Below, one piece after another: positions 10,554 to 22,601 of a stretch of 64,000 nucleotides of DNA. The number at the start of each line of letters is the position of its first letter. Positions within the stretch are counted from its first letter, which is position 1. Location: positions 26,357 through 90,356 of the forward strand of contig BCKE01000050.1 of assembly GCA_001600495.1 (NCBI GenBank), read 5' to 3'. The stretch comes from Pilasporangium apinafurcum. Its lineage: Eukaryota; Oomycota; Peronosporomycetes; Pythiales; Pythiaceae. The position numbers and the translations under genes were made by a program. The notes under the pieces were generated by a model. It searched no databases. It saw only the letters and a program-made list of their open reading frames with translations, and was not told the origin of the DNA.

Positions 10554-11733
10554 GATCAAATAGCTATATGTAATGATTCGAGAGCGATACTGCCTTGTTC
10601 ACTGAGAGAAATGAAAGGAATTATTGCACCATGGTTGCTGTTTGTGTGACAATCAACATAACGGTGCTATCCACACGCCGCTCTTTATTGAAGAGACATT
10701 AACACTGTCTTTTTGTTCCTATATTTGATCTTAGTATTTGTACAAGACAGAGACTACTATTAAAGTGATTTCGACTTTGAAGTTGATGGGTGACATGAGA
10801 CAGGCTCGACAAAAACATTTGTAGCAGTGCTGGTGCCTGCGCTTATCGAGAACGCGATGCGGACCCACAGATACGACAGCAACCTCGAATAGGAGGACGG
10901 CACATCAATCTCCACCAGCAATCAATATGAAAATGTCAATCAATGTACTACCTAAGGTGTCAGTTGTGGTCTTAAATTGACACTCCAAGCGTTTGTGGAC
11001 GCTGCAAAAACTCAATCATCAACGTACCACCTCGTGTGGCTCACAGTGGCACCATTGAGCATTTCGACAGGCTCTATGATAAGGAATATTTCCCGTTTAT
11101 TAGTAAACATGTAAAGAATAGCTGCAACGCTTTGTATCTACCGTTGCCCCGCGTGCGCACTTTGACAACGTGAGAATGTCGATAAAACGGATTGAGAACG
11201 ACACATTTGTGTAGCACTGCAAAACCAATGTCTTATCAAACTAGTACCTCGCGATGACGATGCCCATTAACGATTTCATGCGCGAAGATGACGTCTTTTC
11301 TTTGGATTGTGTGTCATTATCCCTTCTTCACCGTTAAGTTTCAATTAACAGAGGCGACCACTTGTGCAAGTCGCACTAGAATGCTCCATTCTGGTTAACG
11401 GCCCATTATCAGTTGTCGAACTAAAAACTGTAGCAGTTGAAATCAGAGCGGGCTATGAGGCGGGCATTTTTCCAGGAATCAGTAGTGCCAATCTATGGGA
11501 AACAGGTTGAAATGTGTACCCATATTCGATTAGTGAAAACAGTACCGTAACCCCTCTCATATCTGCAACATTGATATTACTATAGCATTGACAAATATTC
11601 ATTTATGGAGGTTCTTGCGCGCCAAAAATAACAACTAACTTCCCGCCAACACAAAGGAAACGAGTGATTAGCAGCAGCACATTTCGCCAAAGAAGGGCGC
11701 AATTGCGTGGTAGTTCATCATAGAACAAGACCC
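10554..11733. other. Intergenic, no gene; possible decayed coding
   Basis: No ATG-started frame of useful length. Short protein-like stretches occur on the + strand (for example around 11390-11510) with stops between them, which may be very old gene debris. The POLE promoter should lie in the last few hundred bases. Confidence 0.35.
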
Positions 11734-14700
11734 ATGGGTGACCGACGCATGAAATCTTCGTCTTCTTCTGCCTCTAATGGTGTTGGACGTAACCCATATC
11801 GCCGTGCGCTGACCGGCGGGTCAGCGTGGGCGCGCAATTCCCAGGGAGCGCGCGCTAATGCTGCCCCCATGCGTGCGCGAAGCGGGATGACCGACGCAAA
11901 GCTCTATGCGATGAAGAAAGGTGACGAATTGGACAAGAAATTCGGATTCCATTTGCTACCAGAATTGCTGGAACAAGTGCAAGATGATCAGTCAGCAGCA
12001 GCATCCTCATCATCCACCGCAAAGCCTTCCTCCGACCCAAGATTGGGATGGCTGTTGAACCTCCGTGCATGCACATTACTGGATCCACTCGAGGGCAAAC
12101 ACGAAGTTAGTGCATTGGAACTGTATTTCCTGGAACAAGACGGTCAGGCGTTCAAGACACGCGTGATTTGCCAGCCATATTTCTATGTGCGACCAGCGAC
12201 GAATCGCGCGCAGGATGTGATCGGATATTGTTTGCGCAAGTTTGAAGGACTTGTAGCCAAAGCGGAACGCGTCTACCGAGAAGATTTGGATGCACCGAAC
12301 CATCTTGGCGGAAAGAAGGCAGTGTACGTGAAGCTCAGTTTCTTTACAGTCACAGATCTCGTGACAGTCAAGCAGGCACTGGCGCCGATTGTGGAGCAGA
12401 ACCAACGCCAACAACAAGTGCGTCAGGCATATGAACTCCAAGGACAGCAGCACATACAGATGGATGATGATGATATGCTCGTTACTGGAAGTAATGGCGG
12501 GAGTGGAGGTGGAGCGTTGGACGACAGTGCTGCCGCTTTGTTGGAATTACGAGAGTATGACGTTCCGTACCCGATGCGTGTGGCAATCGATTTCAATATT
12601 CGTGTCGGTGCGTGGTATCATGTGAGTTACGACCCAAAGGCACCATATTCACCAACAGACGTGAAGAGGCTCGTTGATATGGTCGATAAGGCTGAGCCGG
12701 TTGTATTAGCATTTGATATTGAATGTACAAAGGCACCGCTCAAGTTCCCTGATGCACAAGTGGACCAGATTTATATGATCTCATACATGGTTGATCGTCA
12801 AGGATACTTGATCGTGAACCGAGAGTTTGTTTCAGAAGAGATTCAAGATTTCGAGTATACCCCAAAAGAAGCGTATCCTGGTCCATTTATCGTGTTTAAT
12901 GAAGCCAACGAAGAGGATTGCCTACGACGATTTTTTGAGCATGTCGTCGATATTCGCCCACACATCTTTGTGACCTATAACGGTGATTTCTTTGATTGGC
13001 CATTCGTGGAAACACGCGCCCAAATGTACGGCATCAACATGGCAAATGAAATCGGTATTTCGCTGGACATTCGAAGTGGCGAGTATCGAGGACGGTCGAG
13101 TGTGCATTTGGATGCGTTTTGCTGGGTGAAACGTGATTCCTACTTACCCCAAGGAAGTCAAGGCTTGAAGGCAGTGACAAAGTACAAACTGGGTTATGAT
13201 CCAGTAGAAGTCGATGCAGAAGATATGGTGGCGTTGGCGCGCGACGAACCGTTAAAGATGGCATCCTATTCGGTCTCCGATGCTGTGGCGACGTTCTATC
13301 TGTACGAGAAATACGTGCATCTCTTCGTGTTTTCGCTTTGCACGATTATTCCATTAGGTAGTGAAGATGTGCTTCGCAAAGGATCGGGTACGCTTTGTGA
13401 AGCGCTGCTCATGGTAGAGGCTTTCCAAGGCAACATCATTTGCCCAAACAAGCAAAGCTCTGCTCATCAAGAAAAGTTTTACAAAGGACACTTGGTCGAA
13501 AGCGAAACTTATGTCGGTGGTCATGTGGAGTGCCTTGAGTCTGGAGTGTTTCGTGCCGATTTTCTGTACGATTTCCAGCTCGTGCCGAGTGCGTTTCAAC
13601 AGCTCATTGATAATATTGATCGCGATTTGCGATTTTCCTTCGAAGTCGAAATGGAGATCGGATTGGACAAAGTGGCTAATTATGACGAAGTAAAGCAGGA
13701 AATTGTTTCGAAATTGGAAGCGCTGCGTGATCGACCGAATCGCAAGGAGAAGCCACTGATTTACCATCTTGATGTGGCAGCGATGTATCCCAACATTATC
13801 TTGACGAATCGCTTGCAACCATGTGCGATCGTGAATGAAGCCGACTGTGCTGCGTGCGTGTATAATACAGAGTGTGGTAAAGCAGCTGTAAAACAAAAAG
13901 ATGCTTCCTGCCAGCGAGAAATGGATTGGGTGTGGCGTGGTGATTTTTATCCGGCCACGAGGCCTGAATACTTTTCCATCAAAACACAGATAGAGTACGA
14001 AAACTTTCCAACAGATCGTGCGGGGAAGCAGGGAGGAGAAAATGAGAAGGCAAATGGCCAACCAGCTATGGTTCCATTTGGGCAGCTTAAGGAAGAACGA
14101 CAGAATCAGTTACTTAAACAGCGTTTCAAGAGTTACTGCTCGAGTGTCTACAAGAAGACCAAGGTAACTGAAGAGGAAAAGCGTTCGGCAACGGTGTGCA
14201 TGCGTGAGAATCCATTTTATGTCAACACCGTTCGAGCTTTTCGTGATCGTCGATATGAATACAAAACTTTGACCAAGGTGTGGAAGAAGAAGCAAGCGGC
14301 AGCCGAGGAAAAGAAGGATCTCTTGGCAAAAATTGATGCTGGGAACAAGTGTCTCGTGTATGATTCCCTGCAGCTGGCTCACAAATGTATTCTAAACTCG
14401 TTTTACGGATATGTGATGCGTAAAGGAGCTCGATGGCACTCCATGGAAATGGCAGGAATTGTGACTCACACAGGCTCGAATATCATTACTGGCGCTCGTC
14501 AACTCGTCGAACAAATTGGTCGGCCATTGGAGCTTGATACAGATGGTATCTGGGCCATTTTACCTGCATCATTTCCGGAAACATTCAAGTTCAAACTTCA
14601 TGATGGTAGCTCGCGAAGCATTTCCTATCCGTGTGTGATGCTTAATGCTGATGTTCAGGCGAAATTCACAAATCCACAATACCACGAACTTGATCCAGAG

Positions 14701-17700
14701 ACGGGAAAGTTTAATACACGCAAAGAATGCTCGATTCTGTTTGAAGTAGATGGTCCTTATAAATGTATGGTACTACCAGCATCGACAGAGGAAGGTCGAC
14801 TGCTGAAGAAAAGATACGCGGTGTTTAATTTCGATCATTCGCTGGCTGAATTGAAAGGGTTTGAGCTCAAGCGTCGTGGTGAGTTACAGCTGATCAAGGC
14901 TTTCCAGTCTCAGGTATTTGAGTGTTTTCTTGACGGTAGTAACTTAGAGGAGTGTTATGCATCAGTCGCAAAGTGTGCAAATCGTTGGCTGGATGTTATT
15001 GACACAAAAGGACGAGGCATGGATGATGAAGAACTAATGTTGTTGATTACGGAAAACAAAAGTATGTCGGGCAAGTTGGATGAGTACGAAGGACAGAAAT
15101 CAACTTCCATCACAACAGCAAAACGACTTGGCGAATTTCTCGGGGATGACGTGATCAAGGATAAAGGTTTGACATGTAAGATGATCATTGCTGCCAGGCC
15201 ATACGGAGAAAAAGTCACCGAACGAGCAATTCCAACCGCTATCTTTGCCACAGAGGAGGCAGTCAAACGCCATTTTCTGAAGAAATGGCTGCGAGATCCC
15301 AATATGCAAGACTTTGATATCCGAACTATCCTCGATTGGGATTATTATCGTGTACGGTTTGGATCCACTGTTCAAAAGATTATCTCGTTGCCTGCAGCAT
15401 TCCAGAATGTAAAGAACCCGGTACCTCGGATTGAGCTCCCAGACTGGATGCGTAAGCAAGTGCGTGAGAAAAATGCCAAGCACCAACAAGGAAATATGAA
15501 GCAGTTTTTCCAGGCCGCCAGTAAAAACAAGGGTGAAGATTACGTTGCTCAACTTATTGACATGGAAGATCTTGCGATTGGTGGTACAAAGCCAAGAAGT
15601 AGATTGCTTTCGTTGAAGCAAAAGAAGAAGAAACAGCTCCAGAAAAACGGTGACGATGGAAGTGGTGCGACGGAAGAAGATGAAATTACATCTGAGTCCA
15701 GTGAGAACAAACCTACAGAGGTTGAGGAAGAACTCCATATGGACGTCAAGCTTGGAGAAGTGGCTTTTTCAGAATGGTTGAAGAATCGAAAATCTAAGTG
15801 GAAGAAATTATTGGTCAAGCGAAAGCGTCAACGCGAAGAGCGTTTGATCAATCTCAATAATGGCGGTTCCATTGGATACACGCTTGGTAGCCTTGCACCA
15901 AGTGCCAAACGGCATCAATCGCTTGCAAATGGCAATGGTATTGGGATGGAAAACTTTGTGATGAGCACAGTTAGTGCTCTGCATCGTGAGCATTGGCAAA
16001 TCGTCGAGATTCAGCAAGATGTATCGGGTCACTTCACGTGCTGGGTGCTGACGGCCAATTCACAGATGTTACATCGCATCACTTTGAAGATGCCGAGGAT
16101 CTTTTATTTGGTCTGCGATGAAGCCGCTAGCAACGCGTTGCAGGAACTGCCACTTGTAACTCGTCGGGTGATGCGAATTATTCCTCATATGTCATCGAAG
16201 CCGCAGTCAGTTCTCGAAATTGTGCTGAGTGAGCAACAATATCAGCGTCATCACAAAGACATGAGCCATATCCTAAGCGACCCCGTAATTCAAGGAGTGT
16301 ATGAGCTTCAAGTCGCAGGAATTACTCGCGCTGTATGTGCACTCGGTTGTGTGGCGAAGGTGGTAAATCCACATCATTCGGGTGCTAATCAAGAATATGA
16401 GCTGTCGGATCTACAATTTCAGTCGACAGTGCAAGCGCCATATCTGGTGGATCTATACCAACACGCTGGGAATAGCCAGGGGCTGCTACATCGTGTACTT
16501 CTTTATTTTGCCCAGCAAAATCGACGAGCGGTGCTTAGTTTAGTTGTTCTGAAGGAGTTGGATGAAGTCGATGGCGTATCAAAGATAGATGTCTACGAAG
16601 GTAATGCGGATGTTTGGTATGTTGATCCATACTCAAACACCAAATCCAGAGGCTCGGACTTGCGCCAATACTTTGATCAGCTTGTGCAAGAATCCATGGA
16701 AGAAGATTGTCCAGCAACCATGTCGAGCTGTTCGTTCAAGACGCATGTTGTCAAGACCGTTCAAGAAGCATTTTCGGGAGTGAATGCTGCCCTCGCTCGA
16801 CTCAATTCGAATAAACAAATGTCAGCCAAGCCCACTGTTGTGATTGCTCAGTCGTGCATCCCGTCCAGTAAACGTTTAAGAGAGAAGATTCAGGGGCTTC
16901 ATGCTTTCCCGATGGCGATGCTCCCATGGAATGAAGAAGATACGTTATTTCCGGCTCTTACATGGCGGAAGCTTGTAGGTGAAAAAATGGTTTTGCGTTG
17001 CCTAGAGATGACCCAATATTTCCAGGAAGTTCTTGATTGTGCACGTTATGCTCACTTGCCTGTTGGGAACTTCACAGGCGATCACTCGATTGCCATCCTT
17101 GATACCTTGTATTCACGGATCCTGTCAAAAAATAAGCATTTATGGTGGCATTCCATGACGTCGTTGCCTGATCTGGGTGGGAAAGAGCAAGAACAGTATC
17201 AGCAAATGTTTAGCCATTCACTGCTAACAAAACAACCAGTTCAAGGTACAAAAACGACCCAGAAACAGGCACATCATCGCACAGATACGTCAGTGGTTGT
17301 GTGTGACAAAGGCTCCTATCCAGATATCTGCGTGGAACTGGAATTAGATGGGCTGGCGGTGAATGCCGTTCTCGTGACGACACAGATCCATAACATTGAA
17401 GAAATCGGCGGCCATCATCAAATGGAAATCGATTTCGAGAACAATGATGGAGCTAGAGATACTGGCGACGCAGAAGAAAGCTGTCAGGAAGCGTTCCGTC
17501 TTCTGCGTATGCTTGTGACGAACTTGTTTAAAGATTTCCTCACAAGCCGAAACAAATTTGCCGATCACTTGTTACAGCAGTTTTACCGGTGGCTGTGCTC
17601 ACCAAGTTCGTTATGTTACGACCCTGCTCTTCAAGCAATGGTGAAGCGACTTATGGAGAAGTTGTTCTTGCAATTGCTGGCTGAATTCCGGCGACTCGGC

Positions 17701-19025
17701 AGTCAAATCGTGTACGCAGATTTTAGTAAAATCATCCTCTGCACCAAGAAGCAAGACATGCAAAGCGCACAGACATATTTGCAGTTCATCTTGCAAACAG
17801 TACTCTCAAATGAGCTATTCCAGGTGCTCAGCTTTACTCCAAAGAAGGTAAGTTTGGAATTGCTCTTGTCTGAGTTGGTGAGGTAGAGTTTGAATTCTAA
17901 TCTGTTCTTTGCTGCATTTCTTTGTAGTACTTTTCGGATCTGTTCTTCTTAGATGCAGAAAACTATGGCGGTATTCTGCTTAAGCAAGTGAAAGATCAAG
18001 AGGATGCTGGTGAAGCAGAAGAACGGGAAAGCGATAGTGATGAGCTGAAACCGTTGGAGATCATCTCTCACTGGAACATTGCCAATTACTTACCACGTGG
18101 TATTGACGAGTATTTCCTCATCCTCGTTGGTCAATTCATTCGTCGACGCGCCGAGTTTCAAAGGCGAGAGCGAGCCAAGCACAAAAATTTGAATCCATCC
18201 CAAGTGCAACAACAACAACAGGAAGAGGAGGAAGCTGAAGACATGGCTCCTGATGGCTTTGAAAATCAGCATCTGAGTCCGCTGGTCAAGTACTCGCAAC
18301 GACTGGTCGCCTCGTACTTCGCAGACAAGTTGTTGCGAATTGTTCCGGAGATTTTGTCGTACAACATGGATCGTGATAGTTTCCCAGTGTTTGCTGGCTC
18401 GCATTTGCCAATGGAACATCCAGCATTGGAATTAGTAAAGTTTGTCTGCGCCGTGTTCCAATTAGAGCCACACGTAGAAGCGCAAGTAGGCAAAATGAAG
18501 CGCACACTGCTGAAACTCATGCACACAAGTGAGTTCTCGGAAGAAGCACAATTCCAGAATCCGTCGTTGTCGTTTACAGTGCAGGACGTCATCTGTCTCT
18601 GCTGTAATCTCTGTCGATCCGTAGATCTCTGTCGTGACCCTCAGTTGTTCCAGGGGACAACCAGTAAGCAGGATGAAGAAGATGCCAATGGACAAGAGGG
18701 TGAAGAAGCTTCTTCATCGATCTCTTCGTGGCATTGTCCTCGGTGTTTTGCTTTGTATGACAAGGCTGTGTTTGAGATGCGACTAGTCGAGATGGTGCAA
18801 GCCAAGTCGATGCAGTATCAACTGCAAGATCTCTATTGCAACAAGTGCCACCTGCCAGCGGAACACAAGATGCGGGAGTACTGTGCCTGTTCGGGAATGT
18901 ATGGCTTGCTACCGGGCGTAAGGGAGGAGCTGCAGGAAATGCTGAGAATCTTACATCGCATTGCACAACAGCACAATTTTGAATGGCTGTTGGAGACAAT
19001 TGAGCGGTTAGAGCTGGACATGTGA
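11734..19025 (+). CDS. POLE: DNA polymerase epsilon catalytic subunit
   Basis: Two exons, 11734-17847 and 17928-19025, joined by an 80-nt phase-0 intron, encode 2403 residues; the family is usually about 2200-2300. This is the leading-strand replicative polymerase in the nucleus. The 3'-5' exonuclease is intact: FDIECTK (about residue 327) and NGDFFDWPF (about 416). The B-family polymerase motifs are A (LDVAAMYPNI, about 680), B (LNSFYGYVMRKGARW, about 888) and C in its epsilon-specific form DTDG (about 935). The inactive second polymerase half follows. The C-terminus has both zinc modules: CLCCNLC with WHCPRC, then YCNKCHLP with YCACSG, which bind the B-subunit. The N-terminal 60 residues are Ser/Ala/Arg-rich and unlike the family core. 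ATG 11734 is the first ATG in frame. The extra length comes partly from Gln- and Glu-rich linkers. Confidence 0.97.
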
Positions 19026-19094
19026 AAGTGGCCGACTTCGCATACCTACGACTGCACAAATTGAGATAATAACGAAACAGGAGGGGGAGGCTGT

Positions 19095-19490
19095 ATTTTG
19101 CTTACCCTCTATCCCCCATTTCTCCTATCTGTAGGATATACTTGGACCTAATTTTTAAAGCGAATCAATCCATATCGATACAAAATTGTTTTAAATTCTC
19201 TGACGAGTTATTTCCCCCGTTACCTTTCTTTTCAAGAATGGATGTAAAGTGATGACAGTGCATGAAAAATCAAAGTGATTGTCCAGAAAGCGTGGCATAG
19301 TAGTATTGGTGCGAAAGGAAGACAAAGATCACACTAGGAACATCTTTCTCAAGAATGAACACTTATTCATCGAGTTCAGGTGTCGTAGATGGCTACTTCG
19401 CAGGTGCCTGGTCTTAGCTATTTTTTTGCTGGTTGAGTCAGACCCAAACAAAGACAGGGGTCTTTCCTGAGGTACTTTATCTCATATAAT
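19095..19490 (+). repeat. Dispersed repeat, copy 3 (full length, diverged ends)
   Basis: Same orientation and extent as copy 1. The left part (ACCCTCTATCCCCCATT, then CTGTAGGATATACTTGGACC) and a core of about 165 bp (roughly 19237-19400) match copy 1 with about three differences in the core. The right 90 bp after the core have diverged strongly. It lies about 70 bp after the POLE stop codon, between convergent genes. Confidence 0.8.
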
Positions 19491-19733
19491 CCCTGGGAGG
19501 TCTGACATGGAACGACAGCTTGAAGAAGGGGGTGCATAGGATGGGCGCATAGGATGGATGGCTCAGGAATAATGCAATGCATATCTATTGCCATAAGAGA
19601 TTGCATGCAACAGGGACATTTAACGCTGATATACAATATGTGCTCTGCACGCATTCGTTGAATCTAGAGAGGAAGGTCTTTATCTAAAAGACATGCATAT
19701 TCAATCTGAACGAGCAGACAGATACCCGGTATT

Positions 19734-20366
19734 CTAGCTACTCTCAACCTTGCGTTTCTTCGATGGTTCCTCTAGCGTCTCGAAATATTTGAGGGAATCC
19801 TTTGGGTTCGCAGTCATGCCTTTTTTACCCTTCTTCCATCCAGCAGGGCACACTTCGCCGTGTTCTTCGTGGAACTGGAACGCCTCGATCAGTCGAAGTA
19901 CTTCGTCGACATTGCGACCAATGGGCAAATCGTTGATGGTGATCTGACGCAGAATACCCTGTGGATCGATGATAAACAACCCACGGAACGCCACGCCAAT
20001 GTCGCCTTCCCCATCCTGCACCAGGACTTCATACTTTTGGCAGACGTCCTTGCTGACATCACCGATCAATGGGATCTTCATTTCGCCGAGTCCACCTTTC
20101 TTACGCGGTGTGTTGATCCAGGCCAAGTGCGAGAACTTGGAGTCGATCGAACATCCAATCACTTGCGTGTTAATTTTCTCAAATTCTTCGACGCGATCGC
20201 TGAATGCGCAGATCTCCGTGGGGCAGACAAATGTGAAATCGAGCGGGTAGAAGAAAAGCACGACGTACTTGCCCTTGTAATCCGAAAGCTTGATGGTCTT
20301 GAATTCGCCATTGACGACAGCATCAGCCGTGAAATCTGGAGCGGGTTTACGAATCGTCAACACCAT
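19734..20366 (-). CDS. 2-Cys peroxiredoxin with NLS-like tail
   Basis: 210 residues, single exon. A typical 2-Cys (Prx1/AhpC type) thiol peroxidase that reduces H2O2 and organic peroxides using thioredoxin. The peroxidatic Cys48 lies in FVCPTE and the resolving Cys173 in [12 protein letters not shown] (91-94) and the YF pair (194-195) are both present, the features that make eukaryotic enzymes prone to overoxidation and so able to signal. The C-terminus ends in [17 protein letters not shown] is close to the classical monopartite nuclear localisation signal, which suggests a nuclear or shared nuclear-cytosolic role (inference). The paralog at 28263-28865 lacks this tail. The two aligned cores have the same length and spacing. 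Confidence 0.95.
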   Translation of the reverse strand: MVLTIRKPAPDFTADAVVNGEFKTIKLSDYKGKYVVLFFYPLDFTFVCPTEICAFSDRVEEFEKINTQVIGCSIDSKFSHLAWINTPRKKGGLGEMKIPLIGDVSKDVCQKYEVLVQDGEGDIGVAFRGLFIIDPQGILRQITINDLPIGRNVDEVLRLIEAFQFHEEHGEVCPAGWKKGKKGMTANPKDSLKYFETLEEPSKKRKVESS

Positions 20367-20836
20367 TTTACTTGCTTGAGTAGCGCGTCTGTCTGGATCT
20401 CCTTGCGATCTTCCGTTGTTGGCGGCAAATTGAAGAATGATGATGGTTGGACGCGTAAAGTGCGGTGCCTATCATACCCTCTCTAAAATGATTAAGTACG
20501 GTGGACAACGATGGTCTTGTGTGCTTATGTTCTGCACATGCATTAAATCCGAAAAAAAACACATGGATACTACTGCTAGTACAAATAAAAACCGTGTAAA
20601 AAATGGATTAATGGGTAAAACACTGTAAAAAATCCGCGCTAAATTGAAAGTATGAGAAAAAAAGACAAAGAAAAAAATGAAAAAACCATTCTAAGAAAAT
20701 CCCGGTTCTTTCCTCAGTTTTCTTTTGCGGGGCTGAAGAGACCCACGACGAAGAAGACGCCAACAAGAAGTTGAGAAAGCCGTGCGCACAGAAGCGTCCT
20801 GTATCTTCTTCCAATCAACACGCAGTTTCTTCATCC

Positions 20837-20859
20837 AGAGAGAGAGAGAGAGAGAGAGA
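20837..20859. repeat. Microsatellite (AG)n
   Basis: An AG run ending six bases before the ATG of the BSD-domain gene, so in its 5' untranslated region or core promoter. Confidence 0.95.
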
Positions 20860-20864
20860 ACACT

Positions 20865-22364
20865 ATGTCCTATAACTTCTACTCGTTAGTGTCGTCCATC
20901 AAGGACAAGGTATGGATGTGTCGAAATGGCTTTTTAATTTTCTGCTTTTCTAATATGGAGGGTCACTCACCGGTGATTATTTGGATTATATGCAGTCCTC
21001 GCAGGCCATGGCAACGCTGAGTTCGGACTTGAAGGAGTTTACAGCCATTGTGCAGGAAGTACGTTTAAATTTACGATTAAATGTCGTGTACATTTATATT
21101 AATGAATATGATTTCGATTATTCTGATCAAAAACAAATAGGACGCCGCGGAAGTCGCCAAGACTCTGCGCAAGACAGTACAGGAGAAAAGTGAACAGCTC
21201 CGTCAACAAGCCGAGCAAGATGCTGCAGATGATAATGACGATACTGCTGCTGTAAATAATACCGAAGCGAATCAAATGAAGCAGACTGATGGAACACCAT
21301 CAGACACTATTCATGACGCAGCTGAGGATGAAACCTCAGAAAAGACACAGCCAAGTACAAGCGCGTCGTTATTTTCCTTTAGCGGGTTATCACTTGAAGG
21401 CTTGTCGTTGCAAACCATGGGATCCAAGCTACTCAACTCGGCCGATGAGTTTCTTGGGGCATTAGCAGGCGATGCGCCATTGTTGGATGAAGACGAAGAT
21501 GACGACGAGAAGGAGAAACAGCTAGCAGCGCGACGTTTCCGTCTATTGGCACTGCAGGAAGATTCGGACACTTACATCGAGCCACCAATGGATACGGAAA
21601 CGTTTCACAAGTGGCAAACCACGACTTCTCCAGAAGTAATTGAAACAATTAAAGCGGAAGTACTGGAGCATTATCCTACAGTAGGCGCCAAGTTCATGGA
21701 ACTGGTGCCTTCGGTAGTCGAGAGTGAGACTTTTTGGGCGCATTACATTTATAAGGCTTCACTACTTGCTGCACAAGAGCAGCGTGGTGCGGATCTGTTG
21801 GAGCATGGTGCGTTGAAACATCAGTGGAGTGGTTGTATGGATGAAACGAACTATTGACGATCTAATATCTGGTTTATATGTTGAGTAGCACTGAACGACG
21901 ATGAAGAAGAGATTTCGTGGGATGCAGATTCGCCAAAGAACGACACGACAACGAAGACTGAACGTGGAGATTCGTTTTTCCCTGAAGAAGAGTCCAAGGA
22001 AGAAGAGAAAGCAGCAACTGCTGGTGGAGCAACCACTAGCAAACCTGTAGTTGAACCGATCATTTCCACCCCGGCGACGATGGCACCAGTGCCACCTATG
22101 AGTTCGAAATCTGTCTCTAGTGATGCCAGTTGGATTGAATTGGACGAACGGAAGGATCAGCAGCAATCCCCATTGTTATCTCCACTGGAGCCGATGGATG
22201 AAGTTAATGTGTCACCGCTTCCTGCTCAACACAATGGAGCGGACGATGAAGATGAAGTGGACTGGGGTGATGATGATGTAGTTCCAGAAGCTAAAGCTGA
22301 ATCTTCCGCTTCATTGCATGAGGACAAGAAAGAACGCGGTGGCGACTGGGGTGAGTGGGATTAA
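20865..22364 (+). CDS. BSD-domain protein (SYAP1-like)
   Basis: Four exons: 20865-20909, 20996-21058, 21141-21807, 21889-22364. Phases agree and give 416 residues. The two first exons are tiny (15 and 21 codons). The N-terminal 60 residues form an amphipathic, coiled-coil-like region (VAKTLRKTVQEKSEQLRQQ). The BSD domain lies around DTETFHKWQTTT to ESETFWAHYIYKA, with the conserved Phe-Trp pair. Acidic low-complexity regions flank it, and the protein ends in tryptophan-acidic motifs (EVDWGDDD, GDWGEWD), as in synapse-associated protein 1 and plant BSD proteins. The family is linked to membrane traffic and Akt signalling in animals; its role in oomycetes is not established. It is divergent from the peroxiredoxin gene (ATGs about 500 bp apart). 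Confidence 0.88.
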
Positions 22365-22601
22365 CTTGATTATATTAAGTTGATTTCGTGCCCATGAGTT
22401 ATCGTTTGCCTCCGAACTGAGTCGTCCATTCTTTGCTGCTGATGACGGAGCATTGCGTTCATTTATTTCTTGTTCTATTCAACGGAAGGTGGAGCGGTGT
22501 ATATAAGTTATTTCGTAAAGAAAGAGAACACTTTGACTGCCTTGTTTGCCGGTAAGGTATGTGATATGAAGTCGTCATACCAATATGATTTTGTCTGAAT
22601 T

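Noticed and set aside
13354-15818. Long minus-strand frames opposite the POLE gene (for example 13354-14061)
   Set aside because: Shadows of a strongly coding plus strand; no motifs and no start context.
19860-20486. 208-codon plus frame across the peroxiredoxin gene
   Set aside because: Antisense shadow; the minus strand has all peroxiredoxin motifs.
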